Origin: JBOZRQ01 sp050789255
Lineage (GTDB): Bacteria; Bacillota; Sulfobacillia; Symbiobacteriales; Symbiobacteriaceae
Length of the DNA stretch: 64,000 bases
Reading direction: 5' to 3'
Assembly: GCA_050789255.1 (NCBI GenBank)
Contig: JBOZRQ010000007.1
Location: 131,211-195,210 of the forward strand
Each line of letters starts with the position of its first letter. Position 1 is the stretch's first letter. Below, piece by piece: positions 17,202 through 25,555 of the stretch. A program made the position numbers and the translations under genes. A model generated the notes under the pieces. The model ran no database searches. It worked only from the letters and a program-made list of their open reading frames with translations, and was not told where the DNA came from.

Positions 17202-17804
17202 CTATGCCTGGCGGAGTATACGGGTCAACTTAATCCGGGCCGGCTCGTCGAGCAGCGGCTGCGAAACTTGACTGCGCAGGTGCTCACCAAGCCTGTCCGG
17301 GTTAATGACAGCGACGTTTTCGGCGGAGTAGGTCTCCTCGGCCTTGCGCCGAGTCATAACGAGGAAAGCGCTTACGGGCAAGTCCTGACCGGCCGTGTTC
17401 AGACGATCGCGCACCCACCGAACCGCCGTTTGCGCTCGCTCCCGGCCCTTCGCCACGTTCACCGCCGCCTTCTTGGCCCGGGTGGAGCCGGGGGTTTCCT
17501 CCAAGCAGACAGCCACTACGCCGCCGGGACCAACCAGCACGTAGTCGGGCTTGCCGGCGCCCTGTTGGGCCCAGTCCGTAATGATGAACCCCTCGGGCTC
17601 AACCTGCTTGAGCGCCTCTTGGGTCTCCTTGAGGCCGCTCTGGGACTGCCATCTGGTCAGGGCCATCGTACCGACGACGCCAAACAGGAAGATGCCGAGC
17701 GTGCCGAACATCTTCATCAGGCGAACTCCGGTATCGTCTGCCGCTTTGAAGAGCGTACCAACCAGGAAGGCAATAGCGAGCAGCGTAATCACGTAACGGC
17801 GCAC
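17202..17804 (-). CDS. Membrane-anchored NERD-like protein
   Basis: A 200-residue protein with two N-terminal membrane segments (about residues 4-22 and 33-50). The cytoplasmic domain resembles the nuclease-related NERD fold (KPDYVLVGPGGVVAVCLEE, where NERD proteins have a D-to-E/K core). The catalytic residues are not fully recognisable, so nuclease activity is uncertain. GTG 17804 behind AGGAGG (6 bases) is preferred to the frame's first possible start at 17831. Confidence 0.6.
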   Translation of the reverse strand: MRRYVITLLAIAFLVGTLFKAADDTGVRLMKMFGTLGIFLFGVVGTMALTRWQSQSGLKETQEALKQVEPEGFIITDWAQQGAGKPDYVLVGPGGVVAVCLEETPGSTRAKKAAVNVAKGRERAQTAVRWVRDRLNTAGQDLPVSAFLVMTRRKAEETYSAENVAVINPDRLGEHLRSQVSQPLLDEPARIKLTRILRQA

Positions 17805-17898
17805 GGTAGCCCTCCTGTTCTTGGCGGCCACCCTACTGCGAGCATCCGAATGAGCAGGAGAAACGGGGGGCGCCGCCGAGTGCGGGCCCCCCGGGCTG

Positions 17899-18849
17899 CT
17901 ACTTCAGGCCCATCAGATACTTGGCCAGAATGGAGATTTCCTCGTCCGACAGCTTGCCCTTGAAGCGCGGCATGTTGTACGGACCCTCGGAGACGACCTT
18001 GTTCTTATCGCCGATGTTCAGGCTCGGCGAAACGGTGGCGCGGCTGGCGCTCCAGTAAACCGGCATGCGCTTGTCGTGAGCGAGGGCCGGGGTCTGATCC
18101 TGATCGTTGGGACCGGGCTTGTTGGCGTACTTGATCCAGTTCTCCAGGAAGGCCTGGTCAATACCCCAGCTGCCAACCTTGGAGAGGTCCGGACCAACCT
18201 TGCCACCCTTCGAACCAATGGTGTGGCAGGTCAAGCACTGGCTCTTGCCCAGGTTCCGCAGGAGGGTCTGAGCCGCTGCGTTGGTCGCGGCGTCAGTCTG
18301 GGAATCGGGCAGAGTGATCAGCTTCGTCTTGGGGTCCACGTCCAGGTCAGCCAGCTGAGGCGGAGCCTCAGAGGTACCAACGACGTCCCACTGCGTGCCA
18401 GCGGGGTTGACGATGAACATGGTCAGAGCCTTGAGGCCCTCCGTGTCCATGGGACCGCCGTACTCCTTGCCCCAGGCGGGCATGGTGGTATAGGAGATCC
18501 AGTTGCCGTCGGGAGCCTTCTCCCACTGGAAGTGGGAGTCGTTGGCCTTGCGGCCCCGGAGCAGGGTGTCGTAAATGAGGGCGTACTTTTCCTTGCCGGC
18601 CGGGCTGTTCGGGTCAACCTTCAAGTCGGTGCGGTTCAGCGGCATGCCCACGACGCCTTCGCCCTTCGGGCCATGGCACTGCATGCAGTTCAGCGCATAG
18701 AGCTGGGCGCCCCTCAGCACGTATTCGTCATGCTGGCGCTGAGTAGCGGACTCCATGCGGAAGTATTCACGGAAGCAGTTACCTAGCAGAAGAACTGCCA
18801 AAAGTGATGTGAGCAGCGAGATGATTTTGTACTTGCGCTCGTTACGCAC
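17899..18849 (-). CDS. Di-haem cytochrome c subunit of the menaquinol:cytochrome c reductase
   Basis: A 316-residue membrane-anchored c-type cytochrome. One N-terminal helix (residues 9-25) precedes two cytochrome c domains with CMQCH (haem ligand H59) and CLTCH (H209); late methionines such as MPVYW and NMPRF are candidate sixth ligands. Last gene of the reductase operon. A separate di-haem cytochrome resembles the heliobacterial b6c arrangement rather than the Bacillus subunit IV-cytochrome c fusion. GTG start with AAAGGAG. Confidence 0.88.
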   Translation of the reverse strand: MRNERKYKIISLLTSLLAVLLLGNCFREYFRMESATQRQHDEYVLRGAQLYALNCMQCHGPKGEGVVGMPLNRTDLKVDPNSPAGKEKYALIYDTLLRGRKANDSHFQWEKAPDGNWISYTTMPAWGKEYGGPMDTEGLKALTMFIVNPAGTQWDVVGTSEAPPQLADLDVDPKTKLITLPDSQTDAATNAAAQTLLRNLGKSQCLTCHTIGSKGGKVGPDLSKVGSWGIDQAFLENWIKYANKPGPNDQDQTPALAHDKRMPVYWSASRATVSPSLNIGDKNKVVSEGPYNMPRFKGKLSDEEISILAKYLMGLK

Positions 18850-18899
18850 AGGCCGCGAGCTCCTTTCTGAAAAAGGCCTTCACGGAGCCGTTCACCGGC

Positions 18900-19088
18900 T
18901 TAATAATCACCGATCCAGCGCTGGATATAGTAGACGGTAATCAAGACGCCGATGAACAGGAGGATGACCATGAAGAGCTCGGCGGATTCCCACCAAGGGC
19001 CCACGTCCGTGATCTTCACACCATGGTACCAGGGGCCGGAGATGCTGGCCGACTGACCGGCGGCGGCGAGGAGAGAAGTGAAGTCCAT
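18900..19088 (-). CDS. Small membrane subunit of the reductase operon
   Basis: A 62-residue protein with one strong membrane helix (about residues 37-55) and an N-terminal region rich in Ser and Gly, ATG behind AGGAGGG. It lies between the Rieske and cytochrome c genes. By position it may be a small accessory subunit of the complex; no family is recognised. Confidence 0.65.
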   Translation of the reverse strand: MDFTSLLAAAGQSASISGPWYHGVKITDVGPWWESAELFMVILLFIGVLITVYYIQRWIGDY

Positions 19089-19102
19089 GTTACACGTCCC
19101 TC

Positions 19103-19639
19103 CTATACCTTGACCGCATGCTGCGGCTCATGCTTGCTGCGCTGCGTAATCTTACCCGTGTTAACGATAATGGAGTCGTCCTTGACGGTGATCTCCATAA
19201 TGTCGAGCGGGCGGGGCGCCGGGCCGGCAATGTTCTGGCCGTTCTGGTCGTACACGGAGCCGTGGCACGGGCAGTGGAACCGCTGCTCGCCCTTGTTCCA
19301 GGGCACCGTGCAGCCAAGGTGCACGCACTTCCAGTACAGGGCCATGAGCCCGTCCTCGGTGCGGGTCAGGTAGAACTTGCCGTCACGCACCATGATCGGC
19401 TCGTCGCCGACCTTGATCTCCGAAAGCTTCTTGGGCACGGGCACCGGAGCACCGAAGCCCGAAATCTTGATCGGCCAAATCATGGCGCCGCTGCCGCCGG
19501 CCATGGTGCCAAACAACATGCCGATCGTGGCGAACATGCCGGAGCGGAGCGCCTGACGACGGGTGATACCGTCGGGAGCGTGGCCACCCGCGGGCGGGGC
19601 TGCGGCACCAGCCGGAGCCTTTTGCGTATTGTCGGCCAT
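19103..19639 (-). CDS. qcrA: Rieske iron-sulfur subunit
   Basis: A 178-residue Rieske protein that takes the first electron from menaquinol. The 2Fe-2S ligands are in CVHLGC and CPCHGS. The N-terminus has a twin-arginine-like signal anchor (TRRQALRSGMFAT followed by a hydrophobic stretch). ATG 19639 is preferred to a GTG three codons upstream because AAAGGGTGA lies five bases before it. Confidence 0.95.
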   Translation of the reverse strand: MADNTQKAPAGAAAPPAGGHAPDGITRRQALRSGMFATIGMLFGTMAGGSGAMIWPIKISGFGAPVPVPKKLSEIKVGDEPIMVRDGKFYLTRTEDGLMALYWKCVHLGCTVPWNKGEQRFHCPCHGSVYDQNGQNIAGPAPRPLDIMEITVKDDSIIVNTGKITQRSKHEPQHAVKV

Positions 19640-19675
19640 GTGATTCACCCTTTCAGTGTCGTGTAGTCAGGCTGA

Positions 19676-20446
19676 CTAATGGCCGCCGGGATGCAGGTTC
19701 CAGGGCGGCAGCAGGTGCATGGACTCGCCGCGGAAGGCGGTGCCGATGATGCTGAGGAGAATGAACGAAGCGAAGAAGAAGGAGTACAGGCCGATCATGA
19801 CCTCGCGAGTGTTCATGTTCTTGTACCGCTTCTTCAGCAGCACAACCAAGACCCAAGGCACCGCGATCATCATAGAGGTCGGGATCAGAAGCTTGCCGAC
19901 CCAGTCGATCTTGTCGAGGCCCCAGTTGGTCGCGTTCTTGATCGTGTAGGTCACGAAGGGCTCGATGCCGTGGGAACCCTCAGGCATGACCCCGGTGACG
20001 AAGAACTCGTCGAACAGGATCAGAGCCAGCTCCACGATCCAGGTGTAGATGGCCGCGAAGACCGAAATCGAAACGCCACGCTTGGTGGAGAACCAAATGC
20101 CCGTGCCGCGGCGGTCCCGGTCGATGTAGGGAATCAGACCGAGCAGGACCAGGGCGGCCGTGGGCACCATAACGCCGGCGAGGGCCGGGTGCATGTGGAG
20201 CAGCAGTTCCTGGAGGCCAAGGAAGTACCACGGCGCCTTGGACGGGTTCGGGGTGACTTCCGGGTTGGCGAGGTCGAGCAGCGGAGCATTTACGAAAGTG
20301 GACATAAGGGACAGGGCGAGAATCATGGTGACAGCCATAATGGCCTCGATGGAGACCAGGTATGGCCAGGTGTAGACCATTTCTTCCTTCGCGCCGGGCT
20401 GGACCTTGGGGCCCGCCTGCTGGTACTTTTCGGTGACTTCAGCCAT
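19676..20446 (-). CDS. petD: Cytochrome b6f/b6c complex subunit IV-like protein
   Basis: A 256-residue membrane protein equivalent to the C-terminal half of cytochrome b. The signature APWYFLGLQELL (Qo-site region) is preceded by NPEVTPNPSK, and several hydrophobic helices follow. The tail (WNLHPGGH) is longer than in plastid subunit IV. No cytochrome c domain is fused to it, unlike Bacillus QcrC. It follows the cytochrome b6 gene by 15 bases. Confidence 0.92.
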   Translation of the reverse strand: MAEVTEKYQQAGPKVQPGAKEEMVYTWPYLVSIEAIMAVTMILALSLMSTFVNAPLLDLANPEVTPNPSKAPWYFLGLQELLLHMHPALAGVMVPTAALVLLGLIPYIDRDRRGTGIWFSTKRGVSISVFAAIYTWIVELALILFDEFFVTGVMPEGSHGIEPFVTYTIKNATNWGLDKIDWVGKLLIPTSMMIAVPWVLVVLLKKRYKNMNTREVMIGLYSFFFASFILLSIIGTAFRGESMHLLPPWNLHPGGH

Positions 20447-20461
20447 CAGGGTCCCCCTCCT

Positions 20462-21232
20462 TTACTTGGCGTCGGCGGGAACGTTCAGCTGCTCCGTGTC
20501 GCCGTCCTCGTCGTAGGGGATCGGAGTGGAGATGCCGCCGTCCTTACGGATGCGCCAGAAGTGCATAGCCATCAGCACGATGCAGAGCAGCGGAAGCAGG
20601 ATGACGTGAGCCGTGTACCAGCGGACGAGTGTGGCCGGACCGATGTCGTAGCCGCCGAGCAGGGCCTGCTGGACGTAAGTACCGATGACCGGGGAGACCT
20701 TACCCATGTTCGAGCCCACGTTGATTGCCCAGAAGGCCAGCTGGTCCCAGGGGAGCAGGTAGCCGGTAAAGGACAGCATAACGGTGGTAAAGAACAGGAC
20801 CACGCCGATGACCCAGTTAAACTCACGGGGCGGCTTATAAGATCCGGTATAAAATACACGGGTCATATGAAGCCAGACTGCGATCACCATGCCGTGCGCC
20901 GCCCAACGGTGCATGTTGCGGGCGAACTGGCCGAAGATAACGTTGGTTTCCAGAAGCTTCATGGACTCATAGCCATGGGGCACGGCCGGCACATAGTAGA
21001 ACATAAGCCACACGCCGGTGAGGGTCAGGATCAGGAACATGAGGAGCGAGAGCCCGCCGAGACCCCACGTGTAGCTAACCCGGACAGCACGCCTGGGCAG
21101 CTTTACAGGGTGTAGGTGGAGCACAACGCTGTTCAGAATTACAAGCACCTGGTTACGAGGGGTATCCGGATAATCATTGCGATAGATCGACTTGTAGAGC
21201 GCAGTGCTCTTAAACCAGGACCAGAGACCCAC
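20462..21232 (-). CDS. petB: Cytochrome b6 subunit
   Basis: A 256-residue four-helix cytochrome b6. The bis-His haem ligands are in MHRWAAHG...WLHM and YTAHV...AMHFW. First gene of the operon; GTG start behind GGGAGGTG. Notably, the position where plastid, heliobacterial and Bacillus proteins carry the cysteine that binds the extra haem (c-n/c-i) reads YTWGLGG here, and no cysteine occurs before about residue 220. The N-terminus includes an unusual basic segment (HLHPVKLPRRAVRV). Confidence 0.93.
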   Translation of the reverse strand: MGLWSWFKSTALYKSIYRNDYPDTPRNQVLVILNSVVLHLHPVKLPRRAVRVSYTWGLGGLSLLMFLILTLTGVWLMFYYVPAVPHGYESMKLLETNVIFGQFARNMHRWAAHGMVIAVWLHMTRVFYTGSYKPPREFNWVIGVVLFFTTVMLSFTGYLLPWDQLAFWAINVGSNMGKVSPVIGTYVQQALLGGYDIGPATLVRWYTAHVILLPLLCIVLMAMHFWRIRKDGGISTPIPYDEDGDTEQLNVPADAK

Positions 21233-21380
21233 CGAATCAGCACCTCCCTTAAATGAGGAGCCCTAGCTCCGGAGCAGCCATGGTAGCCATCCGTTCTAGC
21301 GTGAACGTTATACGAAAATCCCCCCTGGGTGCCTGGTACGTAGTGCCAACGTAGCCACCGCGCAGGAGACAACGCCACTA

Positions 21381-21409
21381 ATTATACCCGCGAAAGATAC
21401 GGCTATCAA
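21381..21409 (-). promoter_or_regulatory. Strong sigma-A-type promoter of the reductase operon
   Basis: TTGATA, exactly 17 bases, TATAAT on the minus strand, about 150 bases before the petB start. A near-palindrome GGACACTTGTCC at 21428-21439 lies just upstream of the -35 and could be a regulator site. Confidence 0.8.
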
Positions 21410-21994
21410 TCCAAAATGGCGATATCAGGACACTTGTCCAATCCAGAAGTCGGCTGTTTACCCTAACAGGTGACTAGGTGAACTGGCACATAAGGAGCCT
21501 TCGCCCGCCAAACCATAGTATAGTTCTTTCTCCCTATCCAAATTCCTCCGCTGGTGGAAAGATCGACAGGGCTTCTAAGCCAACCCTATGTTACCAAGCA
21601 AGGCCCGTCTTTCTATATCGGGGTGTCATCCGATTTCTTCCCTCCGATTCGCGCCCGATGAACCAGCCCTTATATAAGGAAGAGGCGGGCATTATAGGGG
21701 ATCGCAGCCACGCCGGATAACTGAGAATGATTTTCACAGGCACACTTGCATTAGCTCGTCGATAGTGCTAGTATGACTTTCGGGCTGTTTACGGGTTCTC
21801 GCTGAGCGATAATGCCTTATTATGTGGTAGCCCTATGGTATCAGGCGATCGACCCGGGTCGCATGCTATGGAGCACCTAAGGTATCCGCCCTAGTTATTT
21901 AGGTGGATAAAGGCACGCCTGTACAGCGGGAAGCCGATTGTAGAAGGCTTGTTCACTATGGCATGATGCTTGTGAAAGGAAGGGGTTTTTACTC
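21410..21994. other. AT-richer gene-free region between petB and the cupredoxin gene
   Basis: About 600 bases with no convincing open frame and lower G+C than the neighbouring genes. It separates two divergent transcription units and must contain the cupredoxin promoter, for which I found no unambiguous -35/-10 pair. Confidence 0.5.
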
Positions 21995-22363
21995 ATGAAG
22001 AAGCTCGTTATGCTGGCTATCGTGGCTCTGCTGTCCCTGGGCGTCCTGGCTGGTTGCGGCGGCGGCGGCGCTGCCGGTACCCCGGTCACCGTCACCATGG
22101 GCACCAACGGCGAAATGAAGTACGACCAGAGCGCCCTTAACTGGGAGAACGGCAAGACCTACTCCGTCACCCTCAAGAACGCTGACACCGCTCAGGCCCA
22201 CAGCTTCCTGATCCCCGACCTGAACGTGAACTCCGGCCAGGTCGCTGCCGGCCAGTCCAAGACCATCGAGGTCAAGGCCAGCAAGACCGGTACCTTCACC
22301 GCTTACTGCGATGTCCCCGGCCACAAGGACGGCGGCATGCACATGGAAGTCACCGTTAAGTAA
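21995..22363 (+). CDS. Cupredoxin-domain lipoprotein
   Basis: A 122-residue blue-copper protein. It has a lipoprotein signal with lipobox LAGC (lipidated C21) and a plastocyanin-like fold whose type 1 copper ligands are visible: H69 in AHSF, then C105, H110 and M115 in YCDVPGHKDGGM. It should sit on the outer membrane face and shuttle electrons. Being divergent from the menaquinol:cytochrome c reductase operon, it is a plausible electron acceptor of the di-haem cytochrome or donor to an oxidase. ATG behind GAAAGGAAGGGG. Confidence 0.88.
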   Translation: MKKLVMLAIVALLSLGVLAGCGGGGAAGTPVTVTMGTNGEMKYDQSALNWENGKTYSVTLKNADTAQAHSFLIPDLNVNSGQVAAGQSKTIEVKASKTGTFTAYCDVPGHKDGGMHMEVTVK

Positions 22364-22375
22364 GTTACAATAGTG

Positions 22376-22404
22376 AAACCCCGGGCACCTCTGCCCGGGG
22401 TTTT
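22376..22404 (+). terminator. Terminator of the cupredoxin gene
   Basis: AAACCCCGGGCA / TGCCCGGGGTTT stem, 4-base loop, then TTTTCG. Confidence 0.9.
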
Positions 22405-22436
22405 CGTTTTGCTTATGTAAGGATATAAAAACAGAG

Positions 22437-22441
22437 CGGAC
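22437..22441. repeat. Left copy of the 5-bp target-site duplication
   Basis: CGGAC immediately outside the left terminal TG of the transposon; the same five bases follow the right terminal CA. Confidence 0.85.
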
Positions 22442-22449
22442 TGAGACTT

Positions 22450-22595
22450 GAACCATAACTTGGCCACGAGTGGAAGCATAACTTGGCCAAATCGAGCCTC
22501 GAAACCCTTGATCTTGCCGAGTGTTTTTCGGGGTCGGAAATGACCGAGGAAGCATAAATTGGCCAGGAGTCGAAACTGGAAGCATAAACTGGCCA
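22450..22595 (+). repeat. Left-end transposase-binding sites (four)
   Basis: Four same-orientation copies of the motif GGAAGCATAACTTGGCCA: 22450-22466 (GAACCATAACTTGGCCA, the terminal one), 22472-22489 (perfect), 22548-22565 (AAATTGG variant) and 22578-22595 (AAACTGG variant). By analogy with Tn7 ends these are TnsB sites. Confidence 0.85.
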
Positions 22596-22644
22596 GGAGT
22601 CGGTCATGTGTTACAACTGGACACCACTGGTCTTATGGCCCTAA

Positions 22645-22690
22645 CAGCTAGAGAGAGCGATGCCATTCCCAGCATCACTCTCTCTAGCTG
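22645..22690 (-). terminator. Hairpin ending the leftward cargo block
   Basis: CAGCTAGAGAGAG / CTCTCTCTAGCTG arms with a further GATGC/GCATC pairing inside. It sits 15 bases past the stop of the 527-residue gene. The U-tract is weak. Confidence 0.65.
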
Positions 22691-22704
22691 TCCGTACGGG
22701 GGGC

Positions 22705-24288
22705 TCAAACGCCAAAAGGAGCCCAGTTCTTCAGCGCGCCCCAAATATGCTCAAGGACCTTCTTCGTCTCAACTGGATACAGGGCACCAATCGCTACCCA
22801 GATGGATAGGACCGCAACGACTAGTGAGATGACGCTCACCCAAAATGCTGCGCGCTGCCAGCCCTCGTCACTGATGATTAGCCGTACATCAAGTTCGTTT
22901 CTCGACGCTGTTTGGACATTCCCCAAGGCGTCTTGGATGCGCTTGACCCAACCAGCGGTGTCTTCAATCAAGTAGTTCAGAAGATCCAAGTTCTCCAACT
23001 CGGTCTTCCATGCAGGTCTCGTCTTTGGGAAATCTGAGGAGGTTTTTTGTACTATTTCGGGATCGTACTCGGTTGCCAAGCGATCTATGAAGAGAGACAG
23101 ACGGTTGAGATCTCGCTGCGCTCGCAGATATCTCTTTAGACCGCTCTTACCAAGACCCCGTCGTGATGCAATTGTGAACATCCGCCTGCGCAGTGTGGCC
23201 AAATCAGACTCGCAGCGCCACAGGAACGGGCGCACAGCCATCAGCGGAGCTAGTTGCGGATTCCAATACGGAAGAGTCATGTAGCTCAGTGCATCTCTCT
23301 CAGTAGCACCTAACTTACCTGAGTGTTGAGGGTCACTCTGCTCAGCCGCGATGCACAACGAGTGTCTGAAGAGGTCGCTGGAGTATACTCCCGTCGGAAG
23401 GAAGAAACTTAGCTTCTCTCTGGGCGCCTGGAAATGGCTCACGCCCCCCCAGTTCATCCCCAGGCAACCCCAGAAACTCCCCACATAGGGCCAACTTTCG
23501 CGACCTGACTCACCGACAGAGAAGAGCGGGATCATTCCTGGCGGTCCTTCACCAAGAAATGTGCTGGGTCCACATTCATGGCGTAGCACTCGATCAGCGT
23601 CCCAGACGACATCCAGTAACAAGTCTTCGACCTCCTCAGCCTTTATCTGACCGAGGGCATCGCAACCAAAGCTAATACGGTAAGGGCTCGGCTGGTTCCA
23701 GGGGAAGAACACGGAGAGTCTAGGATAGGGGGGCGTAGCAAGAACCCGATCAAGGATATCCAGGCAGGTATCCGTTACCGTTAGTTGAGCCGTAACAACA
23801 ACGTAACTAGAGAGGTAATGGTATACCCGCACCTCCATTGACCTGACTACCCCTGCTTCATCACTGATGTCGAAAGTCCCGGCAGTCCTCCAGCCATGAG
23901 GAGCTATGCCACGGCGAATGCTGTCAAAACCCTCGTTGAACTCCTCATTAGTCTGGTAGATCCCTCCTCGCGAGCCCCGCTTAGCGCGAAGCGAGTGCAG
24001 CCCACGCTGAAGTGCGTCAAGGTTCTCTATGGGAACAAGCCAAAATGCCATCACGCTCAATAGTTCGCAGTGCGCCGACTCTGGCTTAGCTGGTGTTCCC
24101 AGGACATCTGCATGGTCTAACATATCCTTCATGTGCTGAAGGTGCGTGTTCAGTCGTGTAACGGCTGGGTAGTTCTCAATTAGCCGTTGGATGGCCCGTG
24201 ATGCATATCGATCGACCTTGCGGACCCCTGTAACTCGGCGCTTACTCCAAGGGTTTTTTGATGAATACCGCCAGGTAACGTTTTTCAC
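22705..24288 (-). CDS. Unknown 527-residue protein with a C-terminal membrane helix
   Basis: No family is recognised. The first 460 residues are soluble in character, with aromatic-rich stretches (FFPWNQPSPYRISFG, GSFWGCLGMNWGG) and a basic helical part near 370-410. One strong hydrophobic helix lies at about 487-509, followed by a short charged tail. This suggests a cytoplasmic domain anchored at the membrane, a layout common among abortive-infection effectors, but that is inference. GTG start behind GGGAGGT. It follows the HEPN gene by about 180 bases and is the last gene of the block. Confidence 0.7.
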   Translation of the reverse strand: MKNVTWRYSSKNPWSKRRVTGVRKVDRYASRAIQRLIENYPAVTRLNTHLQHMKDMLDHADVLGTPAKPESAHCELLSVMAFWLVPIENLDALQRGLHSLRAKRGSRGGIYQTNEEFNEGFDSIRRGIAPHGWRTAGTFDISDEAGVVRSMEVRVYHYLSSYVVVTAQLTVTDTCLDILDRVLATPPYPRLSVFFPWNQPSPYRISFGCDALGQIKAEEVEDLLLDVVWDADRVLRHECGPSTFLGEGPPGMIPLFSVGESGRESWPYVGSFWGCLGMNWGGVSHFQAPREKLSFFLPTGVYSSDLFRHSLCIAAEQSDPQHSGKLGATERDALSYMTLPYWNPQLAPLMAVRPFLWRCESDLATLRRRMFTIASRRGLGKSGLKRYLRAQRDLNRLSLFIDRLATEYDPEIVQKTSSDFPKTRPAWKTELENLDLLNYLIEDTAGWVKRIQDALGNVQTASRNELDVRLIISDEGWQRAAFWVSVISLVVAVLSIWVAIGALYPVETKKVLEHIWGALKNWAPFGV

Positions 24289-24465
24289 GTCTCAATACCT
24301 CCCACGGCTGTTGCTCTGTCGATTTTCGCTAGTCCCCTCGGAGCGGCGCTCACAAGTTGAGGTCATTATGTCACCAGTATCAGTCCATGTTCCAACTCCG
24401 ATTCTGGAGGTCTGCTTCATGGTCGAGAGACTCCAGGAAGTCCTTCCATTCCCATTGCAGCCTTG

Positions 24466-25416
24466 TTACTTCTGCTGGTCCGAAGGAGACTCAAGCTCGC
24501 TTCTCTTGCCTTCCCTGTCGTACAAGGCTGCCTGAAGGTAGTCGAAAAGCAGAATAGCCTTGAGCGAATTGGCTGCCGTACCATACTCTGAATCCGCTCC
24601 GTGAAGAATAGCGTGTCGGCTTAGCTCCGAACTGATCGGTGAACCGTGTTGGAAACTGGCCAACACCGTCTGGAGGGTGAACTCCTTAACGCACCTATCC
24701 AAATCCTGAGACTGACCCGAACCGAGAAGGTCTTCAAGGTACTTCTTGTATACGTTCAGGTTCATGTATCCCTGGTGGCCAAATCCGTCCGCAATCATTC
24801 CCTCAATCTGCGCGATCAGTACGGGGATCGAAAGCCGGTACCGTTCCTCCACATGCGCCATGACAGCATCTGTCACTATGGGCATACGTCTCACCAATCT
24901 TGGTTTCTGTGCCCATTGCTCCAAAAGGTTCAGCACGACGTCGCGGTTGTACCATAACAGCATAACAGTCTGGAGTTCCTGCTTAGCCTCATCTTTCGAG
25001 AAAGTATCGTAGAGTTCCAGGACATGCTTCATCTCGTCCAAGGGCGGCTCTGAAGAGGGGGGCCACCCAAGAGCAAGCATCGTGGGCCCATATCGCGTGG
25101 CTACGTCTTCATACTCGCGTAGTTGCTCTGCCCATCGCCGACAAGACTCAAGCAGTTCCAGCCCAGCAAGGCGGTACTTGTCTGTGACTATGGTGGCAGC
25201 TTCAATTGCTGCCCTCCACTGCTCGTTTACTACGTCATACTGCCGAAGTACCTCGTACTGGTGCTGGAGCGCCTGTGCATACGCATCTGTGATTCTGGGA
25301 GTATTCTGTACCATCTTTTGCACCTGATTGATGTTCTCGGTGAGTCGCTGTAATGGCTGAAGCCGATCCAGGGTCTCCATTAGTTCCAGCAGCTTTGGCG
25401 GTAGGGGTGCATGCAA
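24466..25416 (-). CDS. HEPN-domain protein (candidate RNase)
   Basis: A 316-residue protein, largely helical. Near residue 265 it has RHAILHG followed by YGTAANSLKAILLFDYL: the R-x4-H signature and following helix typical of HEPN RNases in Abi-type defence proteins. The N-terminal 200 residues are an uncharacterised helical region that may sense or inhibit. TTG start with AAGGAGGT seven bases upstream. It is separated from the upstream gene by a terminator-like hairpin, so it may have its own promoter and form a unit with the 527-residue gene. Confidence 0.75.
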   Translation of the reverse strand: MHAPLPPKLLELMETLDRLQPLQRLTENINQVQKMVQNTPRITDAYAQALQHQYEVLRQYDVVNEQWRAAIEAATIVTDKYRLAGLELLESCRRWAEQLREYEDVATRYGPTMLALGWPPSSEPPLDEMKHVLELYDTFSKDEAKQELQTVMLLWYNRDVVLNLLEQWAQKPRLVRRMPIVTDAVMAHVEERYRLSIPVLIAQIEGMIADGFGHQGYMNLNVYKKYLEDLLGSGQSQDLDRCVKEFTLQTVLASFQHGSPISSELSRHAILHGADSEYGTAANSLKAILLFDYLQAALYDREGKRSELESPSDQQK

Positions 25417-25520
25417 GGCGACTACCTCCTTCGCTTCGCAGATGTGATATGGAATACTGGTCGATTTGCGCCGGAATCGGCGATGAGAAGTCCTGACAAA
25501 TGTACTTTAGCCTAAGCAGT

Positions 25521-25553
25521 CAGAGGCGTACCCGCTGTAGCGGGACGCCTCTG
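25521..25553 (-). terminator. Terminator after the DUF6236-like gene
   Basis: CAGAGGCGTACCCGC / GCGGGACGCCTCTG with a TGTA loop, immediately past the stop codon. Confidence 0.7.
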
Positions 25554-25555
25554 TG

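Noticed and set aside
19679..21115. A long frame opposite petB and petD
   Set aside because: Composition (His/Asp/Gly-rich) mirrors the reductase genes; no start context or motif.
22450..22595. Short direct repeats at the left end read as a mini-CRISPR
   Set aside because: The units recur at the opposite end, once inverted, spacing is irregular, and the outermost copies define the transposon tips.
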